Shown: positions 32,788 through 42,428 of the stretch, piece by piece
How the letters are laid out: each line of letters begins with the position of its first letter
Numbering within the stretch: position 1 is the first letter of the stretch
From: Aquabacterium commune
Lineage (GTDB): Bacteria; Pseudomonadota; Gammaproteobacteria; Burkholderiales; Burkholderiaceae_C
Direction of reading: 5' to 3'
Assembly (NCBI RefSeq): GCF_004362855.1
Contig: NZ_SNXW01000014.1
Location: 1-58,061 of the forward strand
DNA length: 58,061 bases
Notes under the pieces: generated by a model
The model's input: the letters and a program-made list of their open reading frames with translations, nothing else
What the model was told of the DNA's origin: nothing
Database searches by the model: none
Made by a program: the position numbers and the translations under genes

Positions 32788-35090
32788 AGACCGCCATCCT
32801 GGACGTCCAGGCCCCCGAAGCCCGCGGCGCTGCACACGCGGCCATCGTCGATCTGGCCGAAGTCAGCCAGATGGCCGACGAGGGCGATGCCGCTGCCGGC
32901 GCCCTGGCCAGCCAGCACAGCATGCTGCAGCGCGCGCGCGCCTTTGCCGAGCCCTTGCTCACGGCCCAGCGCTTCGACACCGGCGAAGACGCCCTGGCCC
33001 ATGCCGACGGCGTCAGCGCCATCCTGCACGGCGTGGGGGCATCGCCCTCGCTGCGCGCCGCGGCCTACCTTGTCTATGCCAGCGACTACCTCGCGCAGCC
33101 CCAGGACGTGCTGAGCCGCGCTTTCGGGCCCGACGCGGCGGCCTTGGCCGCGCACACCGTCAAGCTGGTGCAGGTCCAGCGCAATGCCCGCGACACCCTG
33201 TCGAACGAAGCTGATGCGCCCCTGGACGCCGAACAAGTCGAGCGCATCCGCAAGATGCTGCTGGCCTTCTCGCGCGACCTGCGCGTGGTCCTCTTGCGCC
33301 TGGCCTCGCGCCTGCAGACCCTGCGCTTTTACGCCGAGACCAAGCTGCCATGCCCGCGCACGCTGGCACGGGAGTCCCTGCAGATCTTCGCGCCGCTGGC
33401 CAACCGCCTGGGCATCTGGCAGATCAAGTGGGAGCTGGAGGACCTGTCCTTCCGCTTCCTGATGCCAGACACCTACCGCAGCATCGCCCAATCGCTCGAC
33501 GAAAAGCGCCTGGAGCGCGAGCGCCACATCGAGCAAGTGCGCCAGCAACTGGCCGACGCCTTGCGTGACGCCGGCATCGCCGCGCAGGTGCAAGGCCGCC
33601 CCAAGCACCTCTACAGCATCTGGAAGAAGATGCAGGGCAAGGCCTTGTCCATCGACAAGGTGTTCGACCTGCGCGCGCTGCGCATCATCGTGGCCGACGT
33701 CAACGCTTGCTACGCCGCGCTGAGCTGCGTGCACGAGCTGTGGCAGCCGCTGCCCGACGAATTCTCCGACTACATCGCACGCCCCAAGCCCAACGGCTAC
33801 CAGTCCTTGCACACGGTGGTGGTGGACGCGCAAGGCCGCTCCATCGAGATCCAGATCCGCACCCAGGCCATGCACGAACACGCCGAAAGCGGCGTGGCGG
33901 CCCACTGGGCTTACAAAGAAGCCGGCACCAAGGGCTATGCCGGCGTGCAGGCCGCGGGCGACTTCGAAAGCCGCGTGGCCGAAGCGCGCAAAACCGTGCT
34001 GCGCCAGCTGCTGGCCTGGGAGCGCGACCTGGCCGATGGCGCGCAAGGGGAGGGCAGCGCAGGCAACCGCGGCTTGTTCGACGACCGCATCTACGTCTTC
34101 ACCCCGGGCGGCGACATCATCGACCTGCCCACCGGCGCCACCGCCGTGGACCTGGCCTACACCCTGCACACCAACCTCGGACACCGCTGCCGGGGTGCCC
34201 GGGTGGATGGCGCCATGGTGCCGCTGCAGACCGCGCTGCAAAGCGGTCAGACGGTGGAAATCGTCTCGGCCAAAGAGGGGGGGCCGTCCATGGACTGGCT
34301 CAACGCCGAGCTGGGTTATTTGCAGAGCCCGCGCTCGCGCGCCAAGGTGCGCGCCTGGTTCAATGCCCTGGCGCAGCAAGCCACCATCGCCCGCGGCCGC
34401 GAAGCCGTGGAAAAGCTGCTTCAGCGCGAGGGCAAAACCGCCATCAAGCTCGATGACCTGGCCGCGCAACTGGGTTTCCGCAGCGCCGACAACCTCTTCG
34501 ACGTGGTCGGCAAGGACGAGTTCTCGCTGCGCACCATCGAGCAGGTGCTGCGGCCGGCGGAGCCCGCACCCGATCCCGATGAGGTCATCGTCCAGAAGAT
34601 GCTGCGGGGCGAGCCCGGCGACCGGGCCGGCGAAGGCAAAGGCAAAGGCATCCTCGTGGTGGGCATGGACTCGCTGCTCACACAGCTGGCGCGTTGCTGC
34701 AAGCCCGCGCCGCCCGATGCCATCGGCGGCTACGTGACGCGCGGCAAGGGCGTGGCCGTGCACCGTGCCGACTGCAGCAACTTCCGCCACATGGCGACTG
34801 CGCACCGCGAGCGCGTCATCCCCGTCACCTGGGGGCGACAGGCCACGGCCGAATCGACGCATTACGCGGTGGACGTCTGCATCGATGCCCACGACCGCCC
34901 AGGCTTGCTGCGCGATGTCTTCGACGTGCTGGCCCAGGGCAAGACGGCGGTGCTGTCCATGCACAACCAGACCACGCGCGACCAGCTGCACATCGTCCTG
35001 ACCCTGCAGACGTCCGACACCGGCAAGCTTGGCGGGCTGTTGTCGCGGGTGTCGCAAATCAGCGGCATCTTGCGCGTTCGTCGAAAATAG
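32784..35090 (+). CDS. relA: RelA-type (p)ppGpp synthetase with inactive hydrolase domain
   Basis: A 768-residue RelA/SpoT homologue, ribosome-associated, that makes (p)ppGpp on amino-acid starvation. The N-terminal HD-like domain keeps overall shape (HADGVSAILHGVG at 73-85) but where SpoT has HDVIEDT this has YASDYLAQ (98-105), so the hydrolase metal site is gone. The synthetase domain is intact (RPKHLYSIWKKM, YIARPKPNGYQSLHTVV, EIQIRTQAMHEHAE), followed by TGS (IYVFTPGGDIIDLP), a CC/zinc-finger region (CCKPAPPDAIGGYV) and ACT (DRPGLLRDVFDVLA). The ATG at 32784 overlaps the hydrolase stop. tRNA-Val follows by 20 bases. Confidence 0.95.
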   Translation: MKTAILDVQAPEARGAAHAAIVDLAEVSQMADEGDAAAGALASQHSMLQRARAFAEPLLTAQRFDTGEDALAHADGVSAILHGVGASPSLRAAAYLVYASDYLAQPQDVLSRAFGPDAAALAAHTVKLVQVQRNARDTLSNEADAPLDAEQVERIRKMLLAFSRDLRVVLLRLASRLQTLRFYAETKLPCPRTLARESLQIFAPLANRLGIWQIKWELEDLSFRFLMPDTYRSIAQSLDEKRLERERHIEQVRQQLADALRDAGIAAQVQGRPKHLYSIWKKMQGKALSIDKVFDLRALRIIVADVNACYAALSCVHELWQPLPDEFSDYIARPKPNGYQSLHTVVVDAQGRSIEIQIRTQAMHEHAESGVAAHWAYKEAGTKGYAGVQAAGDFESRVAEARKTVLRQLLAWERDLADGAQGEGSAGNRGLFDDRIYVFTPGGDIIDLPTGATAVDLAYTLHTNLGHRCRGARVDGAMVPLQTALQSGQTVEIVSAKEGGPSMDWLNAELGYLQSPRSRAKVRAWFNALAQQATIARGREAVEKLLQREGKTAIKLDDLAAQLGFRSADNLFDVVGKDEFSLRTIEQVLRPAEPAPDPDEVIVQKMLRGEPGDRAGEGKGKGILVVGMDSLLTQLARCCKPAPPDAIGGYVTRGKGVAVHRADCSNFRHMATAHRERVIPVTWGRQATAESTHYAVDVCIDAHDRPGLLRDVFDVLAQGKTAVLSMHNQTTRDQLHIVLTLQTSDTGKLGGLLSRVSQISGILRVRRK

Positions 35091-35110
35091 TGCTATAGTC
35101 TTGGTCTTGC

Positions 35111-35187
35111 AGGCGCTTAGCTCAGTTGGTTAGAGCACCACCTTGACATGGTGGGGGTCGTTGGTTCGAATCCAATAGCGCCTACCA
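35111..35187 (+). tRNA. tRNA-Val (anticodon GAC)
   Basis: A 77-base cloverleaf with encoded CCA. Acceptor AGGCGCT pairs with AGCGCCT; D arm GCTCAGTTGGTTAGAGC; anticodon stem CCACC/GGTGG (35138-35142, 35150-35154) with loop TTGACAT and anticodon GAC at 35145-35147; T arm GTTCGAATC. All core DNA lies to its left and mobile or accessory DNA to its right, so it is a likely past integration site, although no duplicated 3' end is seen further right. Confidence 0.97.
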
Positions 35188-35204
35188 GGATTCCCTTGTA
35201 GAAC

Positions 35205-35236
35205 AACGGCTTAGCAGCGATGCTAGGCCGTTTTTC
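35205..35236 (+). terminator. Rho-independent terminator after tRNA-Val
   Basis: AACGGCTTAGCA (35205-35216) pairs with TGCTAGGCCGTT (35221-35232) over 12 bp with one G-U pair and a GCGA loop, then a run TTTCTTTT. It ends the relA/tRNA transcription unit and overlaps the 3' end of the opposing DUF7227 gene. Confidence 0.85.
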
Positions 35237-35825
35237 TTTTGGCTGTTTCGACCGATCCGTCATCGAACGGCGTCGTTCGACGACTCTTTGTCAGACTCTT
35301 TGTCAGACCTGTCAGGCTGATCACATGAGCTTTGGCAGCGCCCGAGCCATGCGCCGGGAACCCCATGATGGCCTTGCGGTCTTTGTTCTGGCAGATCCCG
35401 CAGCGGGCACAGGTCACGTCGTCGCGCACGGTGGCCGGGCACACGCTGACGTGGTTGCCGGCGGGCGTGGTGAAGTGCTTGGTCGTGCCCTTGGGCAGCA
35501 CCAGGACGACGGGCGCGATGCCCAGGGCGACGAGCTTGTCGGCCTCGACGACGTTGTCGGCTGAGCGGTTCAGTGTGAACCCGCCGGCGTTGGCCGCAGC
35601 GATGGCTCGGGCATTGGCCTTGAGGGCCGGGTCATAGTGCGTGAAGCCAAAGCCCCGGCGCCAACGGTTCGCGTCTGCGATGAGCTGCAGAGCCTGGGCG
35701 TCGATACGCTTGCCGTCACCCGGCAGATCGCCGGCCTGGCCCCAGCGCCAGAGTTGGTGGCGGGGCAGGGCGCGGATGTGGTCGCACAGTTCCTCAAGCG
35801 ACCCGTGGGATGATTTCACATTCAC
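35223..35825 (-). CDS. Phage-type DUF7227 protein, N-terminally truncated
   Basis: A 200-residue product resembling the C-terminal part of phage and mobile-element proteins with a DUF7227-like domain: THYDPALKANARAIAAANAG, LNRSADNVVEADKLVALG, VVLVLPKG, VCPATVRDDVTCARCGICQ with clustered cysteines, and IMGFPAHGSGAAK. Homologues, as I recall, carry a longer N-terminal half; here the frame begins at a GTG (35825) exactly where the opposing polyvalent gene becomes coding, so the front has probably been deleted. The tail (LTKSLTKSRR) runs into the tRNA terminator. Likely a remnant without function. Confidence 0.6.
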   Translation of the reverse strand: MNVKSSHGSLEELCDHIRALPRHQLWRWGQAGDLPGDGKRIDAQALQLIADANRWRRGFGFTHYDPALKANARAIAAANAGGFTLNRSADNVVEADKLVALGIAPVVLVLPKGTTKHFTTPAGNHVSVCPATVRDDVTCARCGICQNKDRKAIMGFPAHGSGAAKAHVISLTGLTKSLTKSRRTTPFDDGSVETAKRKTA

Positions 35826-38800
35826 GCCCGATGATCTGGATGAGGCGGGCTACTCCGATCTGAACCCTGAACTGCAGGCCGAAGTTGAACGCCTGATTTC
35901 CGAAGCGGATCAGGCTGGTCTGGGCACCGAAACCATCCGTGATGACATTGCCCGTCAAGTGGGTGAGGAAGCAAGCCAAAATGACTACAACGCCGCCGTC
36001 AAGCAAGCAATCCAAAGGCTTATCACCCGAGTTGGTGAATCGCCTGAACAACCTGAGCCCAGCCGACCGCAGCAAGGTGGTGGAGACGGCATCGAAGCTG
36101 CTGGCGATCCGAGCGAAGCGGGAGGCCGAGGCGACGGACGGCAAGATCGACCTGACGCAACCCAAGGGCTGAGCTACGAGCTGCGCCCGGACGGCACGCT
36201 TGCCGTCATGGGTGACAGCGCTGCGATCAAGCAGCAACTTGCCGACGCTGGCATCCCCGCCCGCTCGGTCATGAAGTCAGCCACCGGCGTGGTGGTGGGC
36301 AAGACGCAGGCAGGCAAAGCCAAGGCGGCGCTGGCCCAAGGCAGGGAGGAGGCGAACAGCCTCCTGGATGACCGTGATCATGCGGCGTCTGTGCTCCAAG
36401 GTGCGCCTGTGGCAGTGCTGCGCGGGGATGAGGCCCCGGCGTCTGGTGGCATGAGCGCTCTGCGTGAATGGGCAACCGCACTGTTCGCAGCCGCAGGCGG
36501 CATGGCGAAGAACCCACGACTTGGCGACGTGACGCTGGACCAGCGTGCAGTCAGGGACTCGCTTGGCCACGGCATCAACAAGTTCAAGGCCGCTGCGTTT
36601 GCCGCCGTTGGGGATGTGTTGGCAAAGGGTGTGGTGATTGCCGAGGGCAAAACCGGTGATCGGTCCAGCTACTACGTCAGCGCGCCAGTGGTCATCGGGG
36701 GCGTTGATGACGTGGTCACGGTGCTTGTGCACCGCGATGAGCACACCCAGCGGATGTACCTGCACAGTGTGACGACCAAAGAAAATCTCCTGCAATCCCG
36801 GGTTTCCAGTTCTTCCAGCTCGACCGACGCATCGGCAAAGCATTCTGGCCCGTTGAGTGCAGGAGACGTCGGCAGTGTACTGCGCGAGCTTTTGACAAGC
36901 AAGACGGACACGCAGCCCATCCTCACCAGCCAGTCGGCCGACGAGCTCAAGGCCAAGACCGAGCGCGAAGACGCAGCGACCAAGGCCGCAGCCGCCAAGA
37001 AGGCGGCCGAGCAAGAGCGCTTGCGCCGTGAAGCCGAGGCCCGCGACAACAAGGCGCGCGCCGACTCGACCGTTGATGACTTCCAGCTGGGTCAGTCTGC
37101 AGACCAGCAGCTGTCGGGAATCACGGACATGTTCAGCCCGCAGGCTGACCCTGGGGCTGCCCGGAGTGACGAGGCTGGGGGCTCCCGGCCGGCGCCTGCG
37201 ATCACCGCACCCACAGGAAAACCCGCGCCCGACAAGGGAGCGCGGCGCCTGACCGACGCCGGCGAGGAGCTGATCGGCAACCGTCGCAGCAAGCTCAAGG
37301 GCCTGGCATGGGATGACGTTTCAGCGATGAACGACACCCTCAAGGTGGCACAGGTCACCAAGTCGAATGTGTGGCCACGCCCGGACTACGCCAAGATGGT
37401 GGAAGACGGCGCACCCGCATGGAAGGCCGCCGCGCTCAAGGCGGTCTATGACAAGCTGGCCGCCGCCCCGGCAACGCGAGCTGCACCCACGGATGCGGAC
37501 CTCAAGGCCTACATCGAGACCATGCACTCGGTTCGGGACGCCTTGACCGCTGAGCTTGACCGGGTGCAGGCGGCCGGCGGCGGCGATGACCTTCGGGTCT
37601 CATTGAAGGCTGACAACGTCTTTGGCAAGGTGTTCCCGCTCCCGACGGATGTGCGCTCTGCCTATGGCCGACCCAGTGCTTTTGACCGCACCAGCGAGCA
37701 GGGCAAGGACAACAATCGTCGGGCTTTGCTGATTGGTGGCAATGGCGCCATCCAGCCCCTGCAGTTCACTGGCCGGACGCTGGCCAAGGTGAATGAACTC
37801 TTGGCCGATGGCTTCCCCGCCAAGCAAGAGGCCTGGCAGAAGTCCTACGAGGTGCGCCCCGTTGAGATGCGCGACAGCGATGTGCCCGAAACTGAGCGTA
37901 CGGGCCAGCCTCAGCAGCGGTTTGCCGTCTATGAGAAGGGTTCGCGCTTCCGCCTGGCCAAGGGCATGCAGGACGGCGGTTATGCAACGCAGGAGCAGGC
38001 CGAGGCCTTCGCCCGCACCTTGACGTCTCGCAAGCGTGAGGTCCAGCCGCCCAGCCGAGGCCTTGACCTTGCCGGCGTGACGCGCACAGGGCCGGACTGG
38101 CGCGGTGGCAAGGATGTGACCGCCGACCAGGTCATGGCGCACTTCGGTTTCCGTGGTGTCAACCTGGGGGAGTACGTCAAGGCCAAGCAGGATGTCGCTC
38201 AGCTGCACCTGAACCATGTGTTCGATGCTTTCAGTGACCTGGCTGACATCCTGGGTGTGCAACCCAAAGCAATGAGCTTGGGCGGCACGCTGGGTGTGGC
38301 CATCGGCGCGCAGGGTGGCGGCAAGGCTTTGGCGCACTTCATGCCGGGCGTCAACGAGATCAACATCACACGCGACGCTGGCGCTGGTGCGCTGGCTCAC
38401 GAGCTCGGGCACGCCCTTGACCACTACTTTGCCGCCCAGCATGGCCGCGCGGTGTCGATGGCCAAGCGCCCCTACTTGTCGGCGGTGGTTGACACCTTGC
38501 GCGACCCCGGCGGTGTGCGGCCCGAGGTGATGGACGCAATGCGCCAGGTGATGAAGGCGCTCAACTCGCGCCCCATGACCGAGGCAGAGGCGCGCAAGTA
38601 CATGGACGATCAGCGCGCCATGAACCAGCAGCGCTTTGATCGCTGGGTCAAGGAGTTCAAGGGCAACAAGGGTGCAGACCTCGCAGCGCTGGACGCCGTC
38701 GCCGAGAAGCTCAAGCGCGGCGATGTGGGCGAGCCCAGCGACACCGATGTGGAGTCGAACCTGGCCGAGTTCATGCGCGCATCTGGCCTCAAGCCCGGGG

Positions 38801-41800
38801 CCGGCATCGCAGCCAGTGCGTTCACCGCGGCCTATCGCTTGCGTGACTTGGCAGACGAGGCCCGCTTCATGGCCTCCCACATCCCTCAGGTGGCCACGAA
38901 CTTCAGCAAGGCATCCGATGCCATGGATGCGAAGAAGTCGGGTGGCGAGGGCTACTGGTCAACGCCGTGGGAAAAGTTCGCCCGGGCGTTTGAGACCTTC
39001 GCCAAGGATGCCCTGCAAGACAGGCGGCGCGAGAGCCTGTACCTGAGCGGCCTGGTGGACAGCGCAGGCTGGCACGACTGGGCAGCATCGACGGGCAAGA
39101 ACATCCCATACCCATCTGGGCCTGAGCGCCTGGACATGCAGCAAGCATTCCAGAAGCTGGTGGACACCATCGAGACCCGCGAGGACGACGCTGGCAACGT
39201 GGCAATGTTCAGCGTGCAAGGTGAAAGCGGCCAAGACCTACCGCTTCTCTCCCGTGGGCTGCGTGACGGCGTCTCCGGCGGCATCGGTGGCGGCATTTTG
39301 GGGATAGGAGAGAACCCATCCACCTTCCCTCGTCCAAGTCGCGCCACCATCAGAGCAGTGGATCTCAATGTAGTCGTCGCACTCAATCTCAAGGGGTGGC
39401 GGGGCATTGGCCTTGACAACATCGTCGCCGTCGACCACTGGACGGGTCTTCCCCAAGAAATTCTTGATGACGCGAAGAAGCGTGGTTTTCATGCGGGGGC
39501 AGTGGAGGGTGTGGCGTTCCGCGACAAAGTCTATCTGGTTCGCTCCAACTTGCGCGATGTGGAGCATGCGCAGCGTGTGCTGTTTCACGAAGCGCTGGGC
39601 CACCTCGGCGTCAAGGCCGCACTGGCCGGCAGGCCGACGACCACCCTCAATGCGCTGTGGGACAAGCTCAATGGACTGGCGGGTGTGGCCAAGCTGGCCA
39701 AAGGCATCGAGGTCGGCGACGGCAGCACCGCATGGGACCGCCTGCAGCCCTATGTGCAGGGCACCCAGGAAGATGTGACTGCCCGGCGCTCGATGATCGT
39801 CGATGAGCTGATTGCGTTCCTGGCCCAGGCCAACGACACCAGCGCGCTGACCCAGTTCAAGGCCTACATGGCCGATGTGAAGGGCGCCATCGTGGCGCTG
39901 CTGCGCAGGCTGGACCTGAACGGCCTGGCCGACCAGCTGGACCGCGCGGGTGCCGAGCTCGACGTCTTGCAGCTGGTGCGCGATGCGCGTCGCGCCATCC
40001 AGCGCGGCAAGACCCGCGACGGCGAGGCCTTCACGCTCGTGAGCCGTGCGCCGAACCCTGCTTTCAGCAAGAGCGATGAGGTGCCCCAGGCGGCTGCGTT
40101 CAAGACCGAAGCATTGTCCACCCCCAATGATGAGGGTGCGCGAAACGGCGCATCGGCTGGGGCAAGAGCGAGTGTGCAACAGGATCGCCGCGATGGTGAT
40201 CAAGGCATGGCATTCAGCGTGCGCGATGACCGGCCGGTGGCATTGCCGGACGTCATCGTGGCCAACTCGCTGGCGGCAACTGCGAACCACCCCGACTATG
40301 TCGCTGCGAAGGCGGGTGACATTGCTGCTGCCGTGCGCCTGGCTGGTGATCTCGTGACGCCGGATCTGGTGGCCAAGGTGCGCGCGGCCTATGGGTCGGA
40401 CATCATCGTGCAGCCGGTCACCGCAGAGGAGGCGGCCGGGCGCAACAAGATCCCTCTGGCTGGCGCCAAGGTGCTGGCCCGGGATCTGGGCGCCAGTGTT
40501 GGCCTGGAGGTGGTGCAGGGCAGCCGCGCGCACCGCACGGCCATGGACGGACTGGGCCGCCTGTTTGCCTCGCCCGAGTTCATCGGTGACGTGGTGCCTG
40601 GCGGACGCTACCTGCTGCTGGATGACACCCTGACGCAGGGCGGCACGTTTGCATCCCTTGCCAGCCACATCCAGCAAAACGGCGGCACCGTGGTGGGCGC
40701 CGTCGCGTTGACCGGCAAGCAGTATTCGGCGAAACTTCAGCTTTCCCCTGAGCTGCTGGGACAAGTCCGTGAAACCTACTCCGATGTCGAACCTGCATTC
40801 CGCGCCGCAACCGGCCGGGGCTTCGATGCGCTCACAGAGTCGGAAGCCCGCTACCTTGCCAAGCACAAGTCGCCTGACGACGTCCGAGGTCGAATCGCTG
40901 CGGCAGGACGCCAAGCAGGCAGCCGCGAAGATGGACGTGATGCTCAAGGCCCGCAAGGGCTGAATCCGTCCGCAGCGTCTGGCGATGACGCCGACGCTGT
41001 TTTCTCTGTGGGATCAGCGGTTCCGCCAGAAAAGCAACTTTCCAAAGATGCCCTTGAGGCGCTCGTGCGCCGCGAGGCGCCAACTGCGGATGCGTGGAAA
41101 TCGATACAGGTTGTCGATGGTCCTGGTGCCATCGGGGTTGTCCCGCCAGCGGGGGTTGTGCCAAGTGGCGTTTCCCTCCCAGGAAAGATCTACCTTTTCC
41201 GGGACGGCATCGTCAGCGAGGCCGAGGCGATCAGGACGATCTTCCATGAGCTGTTCCACCTTGGTTTGAGCCAGTCGATGGGCCAGGATGCCTATGTGCA
41301 GCGCATGCTGCGGATGAGCTCCGACCCGCTGGTGCAACAGTATGCCTCCCGCTGGAAGCGCTCCGCAGATGGCGTGGCGCGCAAGGGCGCCATGCCGGTC
41401 AACAACTGGCACGCCCTGGCCGTCGAGGAGTCCCTGGCTGACATCGCTGAAGAACTGCACGCTGACCGTCAAGGCATCGGCACGCGCGGCAACATCCCGC
41501 AGTTTGTGCGCACCGCCGCGCGGTGGCTGGCCGACATGCTGCGCCACCAGATGAACCCGGTGCACGGCGTGTCTGCCACCCAGGGTGCCGCCCGGGTGTT
41601 CAAGTCGTTCGTGGGGTCGTGGATCCCGGTGAGCGACGTGGCGCCGAGCTTTGACAACGCCCGCGGTGTGGCCATGATCGGCGTGCCCGATGCGCTGGAC
41701 CCCCTGGTCGAGCCGCTGCTGAACATGAACAGCTTCGGCAAGCAGCTCTACCCGGAGGGGTTCGGGCAAGACAAGATGCCCGACAGCGAGAAGGTTTTTG

Positions 41801-42264
41801 CCGGCCAAAAGGGCACCTTTGCCCACGGCGCTGCCCGCTTTATCAACTCCGCCACAGGCGGCAGCCAGTACCACGAGGGTTTCATTTCACTGACGCCCGC
41901 CACGATCAACAACGTGATCCGGGGCTACGGCGGTGGCGTGGCCAGCTTCGTGACGTCGATTGCCGACACCACGGCCACGCGCGGCATTGACCGCGACAGG
42001 ACCGAATGGTGGCGCGCGCCGTTCGTCAAGCAGCTCTACGGCGAGGTTGACCGCATCCAGGACCAGGCGCTGGCCTACGACCGCCTGGGCGAGATCGAGA
42101 AGTCGGCCGAGCCGATGCGCCGAGCGCTCAAGGCCGGCGACCGCGAGGCGGCCCAGGCCATCGTGGAAGACGCCGGGCAGATCGCCAAGCTGGGGCCCGT
42201 GGCCACGGCTGCCCGCGAGCAGCTCACCCGCATCCGCAAGCATGAAATTCGGGTGATGGGGTGA
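35776..42264 (+). CDS. Giant phage-type polyvalent protein with LPD, zincin and PRTase-like domains
   Basis: An uninterrupted frame of about 2160 residues (numbered from the ATG at 35776; the true N-terminus is missing, since coding character starts near 35806 at WDDFTFTPDDLDEAG). Recognisable parts in order: an LPD5-like region near 37250-37580; an LPD1-like region with zinc-metallopeptidase motif HELGH (875-879); a second motif HEALGH (1271-1276); a phosphoribosyltransferase-like domain with YLLLDDTLTQGGT (acidic pair 1616-1617); a third motif HELFH (1824-1828); and an LPD38-like C-terminal region (FINSATGGSQYHEGFIS). Such proteins are carried by phages and mobile elements and are thought to be injected or to act in DNA transfer. 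The C-terminus (KHEIRVMG) may also be cut. Confidence 0.75.
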   Translation: MWSHSSSSDPWDDFTFTPDDLDEAGYSDLNPELQAEVERLISEADQAGLGTETIRDDIARQVGEEASQNDYNAAVKQAIQRLITRVGESPEQPEPSRPQQGGGDGIEAAGDPSEAGGRGDGRQDRPDATQGLSYELRPDGTLAVMGDSAAIKQQLADAGIPARSVMKSATGVVVGKTQAGKAKAALAQGREEANSLLDDRDHAASVLQGAPVAVLRGDEAPASGGMSALREWATALFAAAGGMAKNPRLGDVTLDQRAVRDSLGHGINKFKAAAFAAVGDVLAKGVVIAEGKTGDRSSYYVSAPVVIGGVDDVVTVLVHRDEHTQRMYLHSVTTKENLLQSRVSSSSSSTDASAKHSGPLSAGDVGSVLRELLTSKTDTQPILTSQSADELKAKTEREDAATKAAAAKKAAEQERLRREAEARDNKARADSTVDDFQLGQSADQQLSGITDMFSPQADPGAARSDEAGGSRPAPAITAPTGKPAPDKGARRLTDAGEELIGNRRSKLKGLAWDDVSAMNDTLKVAQVTKSNVWPRPDYAKMVEDGAPAWKAAALKAVYDKLAAAPATRAAPTDADLKAYIETMHSVRDALTAELDRVQAAGGGDDLRVSLKADNVFGKVFPLPTDVRSAYGRPSAFDRTSEQGKDNNRRALLIGGNGAIQPLQFTGRTLAKVNELLADGFPAKQEAWQKSYEVRPVEMRDSDVPETERTGQPQQRFAVYEKGSRFRLAKGMQDGGYATQEQAEAFARTLTSRKREVQPPSRGLDLAGVTRTGPDWRGGKDVTADQVMAHFGFRGVNLGEYVKAKQDVAQLHLNHVFDAFSDLADILGVQPKAMSLGGTLGVAIGAQGGGKALAHFMPGVNEINITRDAGAGALAHELGHALDHYFAAQHGRAVSMAKRPYLSAVVDTLRDPGGVRPEVMDAMRQVMKALNSRPMTEAEARKYMDDQRAMNQQRFDRWVKEFKGNKGADLAALDAVAEKLKRGDVGEPSDTDVESNLAEFMRASGLKPGAGIAASAFTAAYRLRDLADEARFMASHIPQVATNFSKASDAMDAKKSGGEGYWSTPWEKFARAFETFAKDALQDRRRESLYLSGLVDSAGWHDWAASTGKNIPYPSGPERLDMQQAFQKLVDTIETREDDAGNVAMFSVQGESGQDLPLLSRGLRDGVSGGIGGGILGIGENPSTFPRPSRATIRAVDLNVVVALNLKGWRGIGLDNIVAVDHWTGLPQEILDDAKKRGFHAGAVEGVAFRDKVYLVRSNLRDVEHAQRVLFHEALGHLGVKAALAGRPTTTLNALWDKLNGLAGVAKLAKGIEVGDGSTAWDRLQPYVQGTQEDVTARRSMIVDELIAFLAQANDTSALTQFKAYMADVKGAIVALLRRLDLNGLADQLDRAGAELDVLQLVRDARRAIQRGKTRDGEAFTLVSRAPNPAFSKSDEVPQAAAFKTEALSTPNDEGARNGASAGARASVQQDRRDGDQGMAFSVRDDRPVALPDVIVANSLAATANHPDYVAAKAGDIAAAVRLAGDLVTPDLVAKVRAAYGSDIIVQPVTAEEAAGRNKIPLAGAKVLARDLGASVGLEVVQGSRAHRTAMDGLGRLFASPEFIGDVVPGGRYLLLDDTLTQGGTFASLASHIQQNGGTVVGAVALTGKQYSAKLQLSPELLGQVRETYSDVEPAFRAATGRGFDALTESEARYLAKHKSPDDVRGRIAAAGRQAGSREDGRDAQGPQGLNPSAASGDDADAVFSVGSAVPPEKQLSKDALEALVRREAPTADAWKSIQVVDGPGAIGVVPPAGVVPSGVSLPGKIYLFRDGIVSEAEAIRTIFHELFHLGLSQSMGQDAYVQRMLRMSSDPLVQQYASRWKRSADGVARKGAMPVNNWHALAVEESLADIAEELHADRQGIGTRGNIPQFVRTAARWLADMLRHQMNPVHGVSATQGAARVFKSFVGSWIPVSDVAPSFDNARGVAMIGVPDALDPLVEPLLNMNSFGKQLYPEGFGQDKMPDSEKVFAGQKGTFAHGAARFINSATGGSQYHEGFISLTPATINNVIRGYGGGVASFVTSIADTTATRGIDRDRTEWWRAPFVKQLYGEVDRIQDQALAYDRLGEIEKSAEPMRRALKAGDREAAQAIVEDAGQIAKLGPVATAAREQLTRIRKHEIRVMG
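35981..36172 (+). CDS. Possible overlapping small gene, 63 aa
   Basis: In the +1 frame relative to the polyvalent protein an ATG at 35981 is preceded by GGTGAGGAAGC (a good ribosome-binding site) and encodes MTTTPPSSKQSKGLSPELV and on to a stop at 36172. The product is basic, helical, and looks as protein-like as the overlapping frame. It could be a small phage gene, or the real frame here before a frameshift into the giant gene. Confidence 0.35.
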   Translation: MTTTPPSSKQSKGLSPELVNRLNNLSPADRSKVVETASKLLAIRAKREAEATDGKIDLTQPKG

Positions 42265-42428
42265 TCTCGGTTTCGGTGCAGCGAGTCCCGCCATCTAATT
42301 GGTGAAAACCCTTGGTTTGTTGCCTGCATGTTTGCCGACTTTGTCGTCTTGACCTTGAACATCGGCTGCAGTGAACCCCGCAGACCTGTAAAGCAGCGTC
42401 AGGCAATTGCTCACGAGGAGCGCCTCGA

